Origin: an uncultured Christensenella sp.
Lineage (GTDB): Bacteria; Bacillota; Clostridia; Christensenellales; Borkfalkiaceae
Assembly (NCBI GenBank): GCA_910576655.1
Contig: CAJTJC010000006.1
Location: 48,090-112,089 of the forward strand
Direction of reading: 5' to 3'
DNA: 64,000 nt
Positions within the stretch are counted from its first letter, which is position 1. Each line of letters opens with the position of its first letter. Under the pieces are notes generated by a model. It was not told the DNA's origin, did no database searches, and saw only the letters and a program-made list of their open reading frames with translations. Position numbers and translations under genes: made by a program. Below are positions 1 to 8,207 of the stretch, one piece after another.

Positions 1-1136
1 GAGTTGAGGTATGACGGCGACGGCGCGGATTTGAAATTATAGGTCTTTAACGGCTGAAAAAACTGCGTGCTTGTGGTAAACGTCTGTAAAGCCAAAGTAC
101 GGTAATTCTTAAACTTTTCCGTCAAGGTCTGCGGAGCTATAATCTGGTCAAGCGAAAAATCGAAAGCCTCGCCGCCCCTTTTAAGCTCGCGCACTCTTTC
201 GGTATGTTCTTTATACACGCCGTTCATTATATCGTTTATAAGCTTGCACTCGTCGAATATTACCTGCGTATCTTCGCCGAGCAAATCGAACAGCGTGCAG
301 GTCCCCGTTAAAAGCGGCATTACGAAAGATACGCCCGCAAACGGAATACCCGACTCTAATTTCATATTGACGTCGTCAGCGATAGCGCACGCCCTGTTGT
401 ACGCAGCGGAATCGGTACATTTTTTTGTACCTTCGCGCAATGCGTTTTTAACAGTCTCAACGTCTGCTGAAGTAAACACCGCGTCGGTAGCTCCGACTAA
501 AGTAATGCGGTCAAGCTCTTTAAGCCGCTCTCCGCTAACCGCGTCGTAAGGGCGGATTTTTTCAACCGTATCGCCGAAAAAGTCTATCCTTACAGGCTCT
601 TCGCTGTTTACGGGATAAATATCGAGAATATCGCCGCGCACCGCAAACGCACCCTTGCTTTCCGCGGAATACATACGTGTATAGCCCATTTCCACAAGCT
701 TTTGCGGAATGGATTGATAATCGTATTCGCTGCCTACGCGAAATTCCAGACAGGGAAGACGCGACGGAAACAGCTGCATTACCGCTTCGATATTGCAAAC
801 TACTATTTCCGCACCGTTTAAAATTTCGTTTATAGCAGTAAGCCTTTTAAAAAGGGCGTCCTTGGAAAGCGCGTCCTTATAAAGGACCACCTCGTCCTTC
901 GACGGTAAAAGCACGCATCTTTTACCCGAAAGCGCGCTTATAGAAGCGTACGCTTTGTTCGCAAGCACGCTATCCGCCGTTATATATAAAGTTTTGCGTT
1001 CGGCAAGCGACGCTATTAAATATTTATGAGCGTCCGAAACGCCGAAAACCGCCGTCGGCGTGCCGAGGCGGAGGTCGTTTTGCAGGGCGGTGTATTCCGT
1101 CCCCATACTTTTGTAAGTAAAAAAATCTTTGTTCAA
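1..1136 (-). CDS. mfd: Transcription-repair coupling factor Mfd, N-terminal part (gene cut by window edge)
   Basis: Mfd removes RNA polymerase stalled at DNA damage and recruits UvrA. About 378 codons are visible, all from the UvrB-like N-terminal module; the polymerase-binding and translocase domains lie beyond position 1. The complement around 570-660 reads GAFAVRGDILDIYP and then VRIDFFGD, both typical of Mfd. I place the start at TTG 1134-1136 because AAAGGA lies just upstream, overlapping the pth stop. An in-frame ATG at 1104-1106 is the alternative, but it has no ribosome-binding site. The order prs-pth-mfd is classical for Firmicutes, so the three are probably co-transcribed. Family assignment is firm; the exact start is not. 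Confidence 0.9.
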   Translation of the reverse strand, partial: MNKDFFTYKSMGTEYTALQNDLRLGTPTAVFGVSDAHKYLIASLAERKTLYITADSVLANKAYASISALSGKRCVLLPSKDEVVLYKDALSKDALFKRLTAINEILNGAEIVVCNIEAVMQLFPSRLPCLEFRVGSEYDYQSIPQKLVEMGYTRMYSAESKGAFAVRGDILDIYPVNSEEPVRIDFFGDTVEKIRPYDAVSGERLKELDRITLVGATDAVFTSADVETVKNALREGTKKCTDSAAYNRACAIADDVNMKLESGIPFAGVSFVMPLLTGTCTLFDLLGEDTQVIFDECKLINDIMNGVYKEHTERVRELKRGGEAFDFSLDQIIAPQTLTEKFKNYRTLALQTFTTSTQFFQPLKTYNFKSAPSPSYLN

Positions 1137-1137
1137 T

Positions 1138-1713
1138 TTAATCCTTTACGTTTAAATTGTATTCCGTCATTACCTTTTCTACGGGATTGCCGCAGGCTAT
1201 GGCGATAGCCGCGTCCGCAGCCCTGCCGCATACGGATATAAAAAGCTCGTAATCCTCGCGCCTTACTTCGGCAAGAACGTAGTTGATAATCGGGATATTT
1301 ATTTCGCTGTCGCGTATACCTATGCGGATACGAGTAAAATCCGAAGTGCCGATTTCCGCAATAATAGAACGCATACCGTTATGCGTGCCCGCGCTTCCCG
1401 AGGGACGGATTCTAAGCCCGCCCTTGGCGATGTCGTAATCGTCGTACAGTACTACCAAATCGGAAGCTGACGCGCGATATTTAGCCAAAAGCTGTTTAAC
1501 CGCCCTTCCGCTGTTGTTCATATAGGTAACGGGTCTTGCAAGAATTACTTTTTCGCCGTTGACGTTAGCCTCTGCGGTGAACGCCTCGCATTCCTTCTTT
1601 TTGAATTTGACGTTTAGCTTTGCCGCAACGTCGCCGACGGCTATATACCCCATATTGTGAAAGGTCTTTAAATATTTTTCCTCGGGATTGCCGAGCCCTA
1701 CAATAATTTTCAT
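1138..1713 (-). CDS. pth: Peptidyl-tRNA hydrolase
   Basis: Pth cleaves the ester bond of peptidyl-tRNAs that drop off ribosomes, recycling tRNA in the cytoplasm. The 191 residues match the usual family length. GLGNP lies at residues 6-10 with the substrate-binding Asn9, and the catalytic His is His19 in FHNMG. LYDDYDIAKGGLRIRPSGSA supplies the conserved acidic residue and the glycine-rich segment. The gene lies between prs and mfd, and its stop codon overlaps the probable ribosome-binding site of mfd, which suggests translational coupling. No unusual residues were seen. Confidence 0.96.
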   Translation of the reverse strand: MKIIVGLGNPEEKYLKTFHNMGYIAVGDVAAKLNVKFKKKECEAFTAEANVNGEKVILARPVTYMNNSGRAVKQLLAKYRASASDLVVLYDDYDIAKGGLRIRPSGSAGTHNGMRSIIAEIGTSDFTRIRIGIRDSEINIPIINYVLAEVRREDYELFISVCGRAADAAIAIACGNPVEKVMTEYNLNVKD

Positions 1714-1760
1714 AATTCCAAAACCAAAATCAGCCGCAATTACTGCGGCGATTTTTACTT

Positions 1761-2708
1761 TTAATCGTATATTTTTGACATAGGTCTGTCAAGGTAAACG
1801 TTTTCTATCGCCGAAGCGAATATCGGCGCAGTCGTAATTATTTTAAAGAAAGGCAACAGCTTTTCCTTCGGCATATTGATTGTATCCAAAATAGCAAGCT
1901 GAGTTATCGGCGATTTGGAAAGCCTTTCAATCGCCGCGCCCGACAGCACGCCGTGAGAACAGCAACCGTAAATTTCCTTTGCGCCAGCGTCCTTCAAGGC
2001 TATCGAGCCCTGCGTCATAGTCCCCGCGGTATCAATCATATCGTCGACCATAAGGCAGTTCTTGCCCTCCACCTCGCCGATTATGTTCATAACCTCCATT
2101 ACGTTGGCTTTGGGACGACGCTTATCAATTATAGCCATCTTCGCATTCATACGGGCAGCGACCTTCCTCGCCCTCGCAACCGAGCCTATATCCGGTGAAA
2201 CCACCACGAAATCGTCGTCCACCTTAGGCTTGAAATAGTTATACAGCGTGGGTCCGCCCACGAGATTGTCGAGAGGAATATCGAAAAATCCCTGAATTTG
2301 CAAGCAGTGCAAATCCATAGTCATAACCCTGTCCGCCCCCGCGGAGGTTATAAGATTTGCAACGAGCTTTGCGGTAATCGGTTCGCGCGAGCGCGCCTTT
2401 CTGTCCTGCCTTGCATATCCGAAATACGGTATTACCGCGGTAATTCTGCCCGCGCTCGCACGGCGAGCGGCGTCAATCATTATCAAAAGCTCCATAAGAT
2501 TGTTGTTGACCGGAGCGCCAGTGGACTGTATTAAAAACACGTCCTTACCACGGATAGACTCGTCGTAGCGCACGTAAATTTCACCGTCGGAAAAATGCGT
2601 TATTTCCATTTCGCCCAACGAGGTATTAAGCTTGGAAGCAATAGCCTCCGCAAGCGGCCTGTTCGAGGAGCCTGAAAAAATTTTGATTTCGCTACCGTGA
2701 TTAATCAT
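1761..2708 (-). CDS. prs: Ribose-phosphate pyrophosphokinase (PRPP synthetase)
   Basis: Prs makes PRPP from ribose 5-phosphate and ATP for purine, pyrimidine, NAD, His and Trp synthesis. The 315 residues match class I enzymes. Visible hallmarks are GSSNRPLAEAI near the N-terminus, the ATP-site region YGYARQDRK-like (YFGYARQDRK), MDLH, and the PRPP-binding loop VDDMIDTAGT. The ATG at 2706-2708 is preceded by GGGAGG, about 12 nt away, which is slightly long. A consensus-like promoter lies upstream at 2766-2794. It is first in a prs-pth-mfd unit. Confidence 0.97.
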   Translation of the reverse strand: MINHGSEIKIFSGSSNRPLAEAIASKLNTSLGEMEITHFSDGEIYVRYDESIRGKDVFLIQSTGAPVNNNLMELLIMIDAARRASAGRITAVIPYFGYARQDRKARSREPITAKLVANLITSAGADRVMTMDLHCLQIQGFFDIPLDNLVGGPTLYNYFKPKVDDDFVVVSPDIGSVARARKVAARMNAKMAIIDKRRPKANVMEVMNIIGEVEGKNCLMVDDMIDTAGTMTQGSIALKDAGAKEIYGCCSHGVLSGAAIERLSKSPITQLAILDTINMPKEKLLPFFKIITTAPIFASAIENVYLDRPMSKIYD

Positions 2709-2765
2709 TAATAGAATAATCCTCCCGAAGGTTCTTAAAGTAAATCCGCGAAAGATACTGATTAT

Positions 2766-2794
2766 ATTTTATTATTATATCGCCGTAAAGTCAA
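2766..2794 (-). promoter_or_regulatory. Promoter of prs-pth-mfd
   Basis: On the minus strand, TTGACT (2789-2794) and TAAAAT (2766-2771) are 17 bp apart. Neighbouring TATAAT-like strings make the exact -10 box ambiguous. The leader to the prs ATG would be about 50 nt. Confidence 0.6.
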
Positions 2795-2814
2795 ATAAAA
2801 AGCCGAAATATAAG

Positions 2815-3267
2815 TCACTGTTTGGTTCTTTCACGCATTTGAGAAAAAAATTCGGAAAGTATGCCCGCGCACTCTTCCTTCATTATTCCGCCCTCGACCT
2901 CTATCTTATGGTTGACGAGATTGGCCTCGGCAAGCTGTTCGGTAAGCGACCTGCCCTTCGCCTCGTAAGCGCCGAAGTAAACTTTTTTAATGCGCGCGTT
3001 GAGCATTGCCCCCATACACATAGGACACGGCTCGAGCGTGACGTAAATCTCACATTCGGGCAGACGCCAGCTGTTAAGTTTTTTGCACGCCTTTTCTATT
3101 GCCTCTATTTCGGCGTGCGCGGTTGCAATCTGCCTTTTCGTGCGGCGGTTATGTCCGCGGGAGATAATCTTTCCGTCGGCAACTACTACCGCACCTATCG
3201 GCACCTCGCCGTCGTCAAAGGCCTGCTGCGCGCATTTCAGCGCGGCTAACATAAATTTATTCTGCAT
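2815..3267 (-). CDS. tadA: tRNA-specific adenosine deaminase
   Basis: TadA converts adenosine 34 of tRNA-Arg(ACG) to inosine. The zinc and catalytic motifs are complete: HAE at residues 51-53 and PCPMCMGAML with Cys81 and Cys84. The length of 150 residues is normal. The first codons overlap the 3' end of the upstream peptidase gene by 11 nt, so expression is probably coupled to the CPBP-rlmH-peptidase unit. A guanine or cytosine deaminase paralogue is less likely given the QIATAHAEI context. Confidence 0.92.
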   Translation of the reverse strand: MQNKFMLAALKCAQQAFDDGEVPIGAVVVADGKIISRGHNRRTKRQIATAHAEIEAIEKACKKLNSWRLPECEIYVTLEPCPMCMGAMLNARIKKVYFGAYEAKGRSLTEQLAEANLVNHKIEVEGGIMKEECAGILSEFFSQMRERTKQ

Positions 3268-4006
3268 AATTTTCCGTAAATATTTTAAGCGCGTTAAAGC
3301 ACCTTTTAAGCTTGCGTATATCGGTTATGGGATGTTCGAGACTGTCCGCGCCGCACTCTATCGTGTACGCGGGAATTTTCAGCTTCTGAATACACCAGTC
3401 CTTATATCCCCCCGCCGAGCCGTATATTATTACAGGTTTGTAACCCGTAGCCTCCGCAAGTATATCAGCGCCGCGCTTATCGCCGAGGCCGTTATACTGC
3501 CAGTAAATTTCCTCGCCCTTGGTATGGAAGCTGAACGTGACGTAAGGGCGGATTTTCTGAGTAAAATTTTTCAAAGCGCGCGTTTCGCTTTCCGAAAACG
3601 GACTGTCGCCTATACAATTTTCACCGCCGCGGCGCTTGGTATTGAGCCTGCCGCTGCCCCAGTCGGCGTCGAAATTGCAATTCAAATCCACACCGCGAGC
3701 GTTCGCCTTCCACAAAGTTCTCACGCTTTCGCTGATTGCGGCTCCGTCGGGATTGACAAGCGGAATTATCCATCCGCCGCCCTTCTTCACTCCCGCCTTT
3801 ATATGCTTTAAGGCAAGCTTTGCGGTTATCCACTCTCTGCCGTGAATAGCGTACGTTGAAATGAACTGTCTGCCAGTAGGGTCGCCTATATGAAATGCAA
3901 ATATGTCTTTGCCCTTCAACGAATAGCCTATTACGCATTTTCTTCCGTCGTAGCCGTTATAAAATTTTTCTATTGCTTCATATATCACACAATAGAATAT
4001 TCTCAA
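3257..4006 (-). CDS. M14-family zinc carboxypeptidase, probably cell-wall peptide cleaving
   Basis: The zinc-binding HxxE appears as HGREW (His55, Glu58), the third ligand is His161 in FSFHTKGE, and the general base is Glu217 in YTIECGAD. This makes it a peptidase M14 protein, probably of the group that cleaves gamma-D-Glu-diamino acid bonds in peptidoglycan peptides. At 249 residues it is only the catalytic domain, with no clear signal peptide or LysM. The normally conserved Asn-Arg pair in VDLNRNF is VDLNCNF here, with Cys110 in place of Arg. The start is uncertain: I use TTG at 4004-4006, just after the rlmH stop; a downstream GTG is possible. Confidence 0.85.
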   Translation of the reverse strand: MRIFYCVIYEAIEKFYNGYDGRKCVIGYSLKGKDIFAFHIGDPTGRQFISTYAIHGREWITAKLALKHIKAGVKKGGGWIIPLVNPDGAAISESVRTLWKANARGVDLNCNFDADWGSGRLNTKRRGGENCIGDSPFSESETRALKNFTQKIRPYVTFSFHTKGEEIYWQYNGLGDKRGADILAEATGYKPVIIYGSAGGYKDWCIQKLKIPAYTIECGADSLEHPITDIRKLKRCFNALKIFTENYAE

Positions 4007-4007
4007 A

Positions 4008-4445
4008 CTATTTGTGATATTCGCCTCCGCCGTTTATCATAAACGCGCGATAGATTTGCTCGACGAGAATAACGCGCATCAGCTGGTGCGGAAAAGTCAT
4101 ATCCGAAAACGAGAGCTTCAGGCTTGCCGCATTCTTGACACTGTCAAAAAGCCCGCACGACGAGCCTATGACGAAGGTACACTCACTGCCCGAGTCGGTA
4201 AGCCCGCGCATATAGGCGGCAAGCTCTTCGCTGGAATACTTTTTACCCTCTATACAAAGCGCGATTATTTTTCCGCGAGCGGCTTTCAAAATCAGCTCTG
4301 CTTCTTCGTTCAAATTCCTGCACTCCGCCACTTCGCGAATTTCCACCTTGGCAAACCGCGACAGGCGTTTAACGTATTCCGCTACGGCGTCACCGTAAAA
4401 TTTTTCCTTTATTTTACCGACGCAGACGATATTTATTTTCTGCAT
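4008..4445 (-). CDS. rlmH: 23S rRNA (pseudouridine1915-N3)-methyltransferase RlmH
   Basis: RlmH is a SPOUT methyltransferase acting on pseudouridine 1915 in helix 69 of 23S rRNA in assembled 70S ribosomes. The start (NIVCVGKIKEKFY), the SAM-knot segment FVIGSSCGL and the closing EYHK are characteristic. At 145 residues it is slightly shorter than the usual ~159. The start codon overlaps the stop of the upstream CPBP gene by one base (TAATG). Confidence 0.94.
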   Translation of the reverse strand: MQKINIVCVGKIKEKFYGDAVAEYVKRLSRFAKVEIREVAECRNLNEEAELILKAARGKIIALCIEGKKYSSEELAAYMRGLTDSGSECTFVIGSSCGLFDSVKNAASLKLSFSDMTFPHQLMRVILVEQIYRAFMINGGGEYHK

Positions 4446-5434
4446 TAGTTAACTCCGAAAAGCAGCAATATCCAGATAAGCCCCAAAGCGCCGATTGCAA
4501 CCGACGCATAAAGGAAGAACGCCTTTACTCCGCCCTTTTCGCACTTTTTAATTGACGTCTTATCAAGTATAAGCCATACGACCGCGCCCACGAAAGACAG
4601 CGAGGAAAGAACCGTAACGATTATGAACGCAGTATTCGGCATAATAAGGTTTCCCGCTGCGTCGAAAAGATTACACGCGCTGAAAATAACAATTAGCGCA
4701 TTGTTTATAAAGTGCATAAGCACCGACGGCAGAACCGACCCCGAACGCACCGCAATAAACGCAAACGCGCAGCCTGCAATAAACTGGTAAACCGTCTGTT
4801 CGGGCGAGGTGTGAAATAGCGAAAAGCAAAAGCCCGTAACAAGTATCGCTCTTATGCTTCCCATACCGTTTTCGCAGCAGTTGAGAAGCACCCCTCTGAA
4901 CATAAGCTCTTCAAAAAAAGCAGGCAATATTGCAATTACGATAAATACTGGCACGATAAGTCCGCCCGAGGTATCGGGGAAATAGCTTGACGACTCTCTC
5001 GGCTTGTAACCGAAAAGCTTGAAAAATTCCAGCGACAGTCCGTTTACATAGCTTACGGAAAAAAGCAATCCGAAAATAAACAGCACGGCAATTAAATAAT
5101 ATTTCGGCTTACATTTAACTGGAAATACTGCGCCGAAGCTTATTCCGTTACGCTTTAAAGTAAACAGAACGCAAAGCGCAATCATTATCGGCGTAAGCAG
5201 ATAGCTTACGTATACGAACGCGTCGGTCTCTTGCACGTGTTTGACCGCCTCGGTAAATTCGGTATAACCGTACTTGCCCATTATCGATTTGGCGATTATC
5301 GCCGTCACCACCGAAGCCGCGACGGTGAATATACAGTAAATTATAGCCAGTAGGCTGAATGAAATACCGCCGGTTTTCGAGTTGAATCCGGCGTTGACAG
5401 TCTGCATATCGGAAGAGTTAGAATTATTCTCCAT
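4445..5434 (-). CDS. CPBP-family intramembrane metalloprotease
   Basis: This multi-span membrane protein (329 residues, about eight hydrophobic segments) carries the Abi/CPBP signature: EELMFR at 175-180 and a second motif with FSLFH around His208. Family members are putative Rce1-like intramembrane proteases; the substrate cannot be told from sequence. The first ~25 residues are polar and cytoplasmic. The ATG at 5432-5434 lies only 6 nt from a good -10 box and has no Shine-Dalgarno sequence, so the message may be leaderless. It heads a unit with rlmH, the M14 peptidase and tadA and is divergent from fumarase. Confidence 0.87.
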   Translation of the reverse strand: MENNSNSSDMQTVNAGFNSKTGGISFSLLAIIYCIFTVAASVVTAIIAKSIMGKYGYTEFTEAVKHVQETDAFVYVSYLLTPIMIALCVLFTLKRNGISFGAVFPVKCKPKYYLIAVLFIFGLLFSVSYVNGLSLEFFKLFGYKPRESSSYFPDTSGGLIVPVFIVIAILPAFFEELMFRGVLLNCCENGMGSIRAILVTGFCFSLFHTSPEQTVYQFIAGCAFAFIAVRSGSVLPSVLMHFINNALIVIFSACNLFDAAGNLIMPNTAFIIVTVLSSLSFVGAVVWLILDKTSIKKCEKGGVKAFFLYASVAIGALGLIWILLLFGVN

Positions 5435-5440
5435 AATTCA

Positions 5441-5469
5441 ATTATAACTTAAAAAAAATTTATTGTAAA
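5441..5469 (-). promoter_or_regulatory. Promoter of the CPBP-rlmH unit (leaderless type)
   Basis: TTTACA (5464-5469) and TATAAT (5441-5446) are 17 bp apart on the minus strand. Six bases (TGAATT) separate the -10 box from the ATG, so the predicted start of transcription is the start codon. Confidence 0.6.
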
Positions 5470-5476
5470 CAAATAT

Positions 5477-5505
5477 TTTACTTTTACCGCCAAATGTTAT
5501 AAAAT
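5477..5505 (+). promoter_or_regulatory. Promoter of fumarase (leaderless type)
   Basis: TTTACT (5477-5482) and TAAAAT (5500-5505) are 17 bp apart. TGTGGT (6 nt) separates the -10 box from the ATG at 5512. It is back to back with the CPBP promoter. Confidence 0.58.
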
Positions 5506-5511
5506 TGTGGT

Positions 5512-6351
5512 ATGCGAAAAATTGACTGTAAAACCATAGAAGACTGTATTTATAACCTTGCTTTAAAGGCATGCGTTTCGTTGACGGAGCCCTGCAAAAA
5601 AGCGCTTGAGTCCGCCTACGCAAACGAAGACGGACAGACCTGCGCGTTTGCGTTAAAAACGCTTATCGAAAACTTCGACACCGCCGAAAAGCTTAATATA
5701 CCCGTTTGTCAGGATACGGGCATGGCAGTTGTAATCATGGAAATCGGTCAAGAGGTACGTATCGAAGGCGGCTCGCTTATTTCGGCAGTGAACGAGGGCG
5801 TGCGACGCGCTTATGCGGACGGATATTTCAGGCAGTCTATTTGCGACCCTTTGACACGCATAAATACCGGCGACAATACCCCCGCCGCCCTACATACCGA
5901 AATTACCGACGGCGATACGGTGAGCATTACCTTTATGCCCAAAGGCTTCGGCAGCGAAAACACGTCCAAAATATTTATGCTCACTCCTTCGCAGGGAACG
6001 GACGGAATAATCGACGCGATTGTGGAAACGGTAAAGCTTGCAGGCTCGCGCCCCTGTCCGCCCGTTTACGTAGGCGTCGGGATAGGCGGAAGCTTCGACA
6101 CGTGCGCATATTTGGCAAAAAAGGCGTTGACGAGAGATATAGCCACGCCGAACGCGCGCGAAGATATTGCCGATATAGAAAAACAAGCTCTTGAAAGAAT
6201 TAACGCCCTCGGCATAGGCTGTCAGGGCTTTCGGGGAAAGGTTACCGCTCTCGGCGTAAGCTGCGAGTGGGCGCCTACACATATCGCGGGTCTACCCGTA
6301 GCGGTAAATATTCAGTGCCACTGCGTGCGCTGCCAAAAGGCGGTGATATGA
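5512..6351 (+). CDS. Class I (Fe-S) fumarate hydratase, alpha subunit
   Basis: Forms with the next gene a two-subunit class I hydro-lyase interconverting fumarate and malate with a [4Fe-4S] cluster. Visible are PVCQDTGM (first cluster Cys), CDPLTRINTGDNTPAALH, KGFGSENTS, GVGIGGSFDT, GIGCQGF and CHCVRC near the end; the Cys pattern suits cluster binding. The 279 residues match the alpha subunit of split enzymes. L(+)-tartrate dehydratase alpha is a close relative and cannot be wholly excluded. The stop overlaps the beta start (ATGA). No ribosome-binding site precedes the ATG. Confidence 0.9.
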   Translation: MRKIDCKTIEDCIYNLALKACVSLTEPCKKALESAYANEDGQTCAFALKTLIENFDTAEKLNIPVCQDTGMAVVIMEIGQEVRIEGGSLISAVNEGVRRAYADGYFRQSICDPLTRINTGDNTPAALHTEITDGDTVSITFMPKGFGSENTSKIFMLTPSQGTDGIIDAIVETVKLAGSRPCPPVYVGVGIGGSFDTCAYLAKKALTRDIATPNAREDIADIEKQALERINALGIGCQGFRGKVTALGVSCEWAPTHIAGLPVAVNIQCHCVRCQKAVI

Positions 6352-6869
6352 AAAGAATATCCCTGCCCCTCTCAAAGCAAGAGGCTGAAAATTTAAAAGC
6401 AGGCGACTGCGTGTTGATATCGGGGACGGTGCTTACGGCAAGAGACTGCGCGCATAAGCGCATTTGCGAATTGCTTGACGGCAATAAAAAGCTTCCGTTT
6501 GAAATCGAAGGCAGCGCAATTTATTACGCAGGTCCGTGCCCCGCGAAGCCCGATACGTCATCGGGCAGCTGCGGCCCCACCACTTCCGCGCGCATGAACG
6601 CGTTTGCACCGAAGCTATTGAATAACGGACTTGCCGCGATTATCGGCAAGGGCGAAATGTCCGACGAGGTGCGCAACGCTCTTATAAAAAACGGCGCGGT
6701 TTACTTCGCGGCAATCGGCGGGGCGGGCGCGTTATATGCGAGCAAGATAAAGCAAAGCGAGTGTATAGCCTTCGACGACCTTTTATCCGAAGGTGTTTTC
6801 AAGCTTTGCGTGGAGGATTTCCCCGCAATCGTCGCTTACGACTGTCACGGCGGTAAAATATACCGATAA
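6348..6869 (+). CDS. Class I fumarate hydratase, beta subunit
   Basis: This is the beta domain of the Fe-S fumarase (173 residues), which completes the active site of the alpha subunit. Diagnostic segments are GTVLTARDCAHKRI, YAGPCP, GPTTSARMN, IGKGEMSD and AAIGGAGALY. I chose ATG 6348-6350, overlapping the alpha stop by four bases with AAGG and GGTG upstream, over an in-frame start 27 codons earlier inside alpha. The overlap implies one-to-one coupled translation. Confidence 0.91.
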   Translation: MKRISLPLSKQEAENLKAGDCVLISGTVLTARDCAHKRICELLDGNKKLPFEIEGSAIYYAGPCPAKPDTSSGSCGPTTSARMNAFAPKLLNNGLAAIIGKGEMSDEVRNALIKNGAVYFAAIGGAGALYASKIKQSECIAFDDLLSEGVFKLCVEDFPAIVAYDCHGGKIYR

Positions 6870-6875
6870 AAAGCG

Positions 6876-6904
6876 TTGACTTTATTTTAACTATCTAATA
6901 TAAT
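6876..6904 (+). promoter_or_regulatory. Promoter of the pheST T-box leader
   Basis: TTGACT (6876-6881) and TATAAT (6899-6904) with a 17-bp spacer. Transcription should start near 6911, about 260 nt ahead of pheS, consistent with a T-box leader. Confidence 0.75.
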
Positions 6905-6910
6905 TGTATT

Positions 6911-7150
6911 AATTTTAAAGGCGTTGACCGAGACAGACGGTTTTAACCGTTCTTTTCAGAGAGAAGAATCCCGTGGGCTGAAAGGTTCTTTAAAGAATGA
7001 AAACCGTTATTCACTCGCGAGCCGAACGCGTGAAAGATTTTCAAGTAATGCGTTCCGTAATTCCGCGTTAAGGATATAACGAGGCGGCTTATGCCGCGAA
7101 ATCAGGTGGTACAGCGAATTAAATCGCCCTGTGTTAACACGGGGCGATTA
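6911..7150 (+). ncRNA. T-box riboswitch (tRNA-Phe sensing) with terminator
   Basis: The leader of pheST has T-box landmarks: AGAGA near 6958-6963, GTGGGCTGAAAGG at 6973-6985 and the conserved T-box CAGGTGGTACAGCG at 7103-7116. A terminator hairpin follows, with AATCGCCC (7122-7129) pairing with GGGCGATT (7142-7149) and then a T-rich run. A TTC triplet at 7010-7012 is a plausible Phe specifier. Uncharged tRNA-Phe should stabilise the antiterminator. The specifier assignment is an inference from position and the downstream gene. Confidence 0.88.
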
Positions 7151-7168
7151 TATTTTTATGAGGTTTTT

Positions 7169-8197
7169 ATGGATATAAAGGAAAAAATCAAACAAATCGA
7201 AGAGCAAATCGAAAACACGGTCAAGGAAATTAAATCCAGTCGCACCGCGCAGGAAATAAAAATGAAATTCCTCGGCAAAAGCGGCGAAATTTCTTCGCTT
7301 ATGAAAAATATGCGCGACGTGCCGCCCGAGGAGCGCCCCAATATGGGCAAGCTTCTGAACGCACTCAGACAGTGGACCGAAGAGCGGTTTGACAAGCTTG
7401 AAAGCGGCTTGAAAACGATTGAGCTTGCAAAGAGATACGCCGACGAAAAGATTGACGTAACTATGCCGGGTCAGGTTGCACCCGACGGTGCCTATCACCC
7501 TACGACGCTCGTCACGAGAGAGCTGATAGATATATTCCTCGGAATGGGCTTCGAAATATTCGAGGGGCCCGAAATAGAAAACGATTACTATAATTTCACT
7601 GCGCTGAATACCCCCAAGGACCACCCCGCGCGGGATATGCAGGATACGTTTTACCTTGCCGAAAATCTGCTTTTGAGAACGCAGACGTCCTCGGGGCAGA
7701 TTAGGGTTATGGAAAATAAAAAGCCGCCCATAAAAATACTTTCGCCGGGCAAGGTATACCGCAGCGACGACGACGCCACCCACTCCCCCATGTTCTCGCA
7801 ACTGGAAATGCTTGTAGTAGACAAGGGACTTACGCTTTGCGATTTACAGGGTATGCTTGACGAATTCGTTAAAAAGATTTTCGGGCGGGAAGTAAAAACC
7901 AGACTTCGCCCCTCCTACTTCCCCTTTACCGAACCGTCGGTCGAGGTTGACGTAAGCTGCTTCGAGTGCGGCGGCAAGGGTTGCAGACTTTGTAAGGGCA
8001 CTGGCTGGATAGAGCTTGGCGGCGCGGGCATGGTTAACAGACGCGTTTTGGCGGGCTGCGGAATAGACCCCGACGAGTACACCGGATTTGCGTTCGGGCT
8101 CGGCATAGAAAGAATTGCAATGTTCAAATACGGCATTAACAACATAAAGCTGCTGTATGAAGGCGACACGCGCTTTTTAAAACAGTTCAAGGGTTAA
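7169..8197 (+). CDS. pheS: Phenylalanine--tRNA ligase alpha subunit
   Basis: The catalytic class II subunit of the alpha2-beta2 phenylalanyl-tRNA synthetase. An N-terminal coiled coil (~1-90, tRNA-binding) is followed by the aminoacylation core: HPARDMQDTFYL (motif 2 region), the Cys-rich insert ECGGKGCRLCKGTGW, and motif 3 with GFAFGLGIERIAM. The start is ATG 7169-7171, preceded by GAGG; an in-frame ATG at 7091 lies within the T-box and cannot be the start. It gives 342 residues, as expected. It is followed after 10 nt by pheT and controlled by the T-box. Confidence 0.97.
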   Translation: MDIKEKIKQIEEQIENTVKEIKSSRTAQEIKMKFLGKSGEISSLMKNMRDVPPEERPNMGKLLNALRQWTEERFDKLESGLKTIELAKRYADEKIDVTMPGQVAPDGAYHPTTLVTRELIDIFLGMGFEIFEGPEIENDYYNFTALNTPKDHPARDMQDTFYLAENLLLRTQTSSGQIRVMENKKPPIKILSPGKVYRSDDDATHSPMFSQLEMLVVDKGLTLCDLQGMLDEFVKKIFGREVKTRLRPSYFPFTEPSVEVDVSCFECGGKGCRLCKGTGWIELGGAGMVNRRVLAGCGIDPDEYTGFAFGLGIERIAMFKYGINNIKLLYEGDTRFLKQFKG

Positions 8198-8207
8198 GGA
8201 GAATAAT

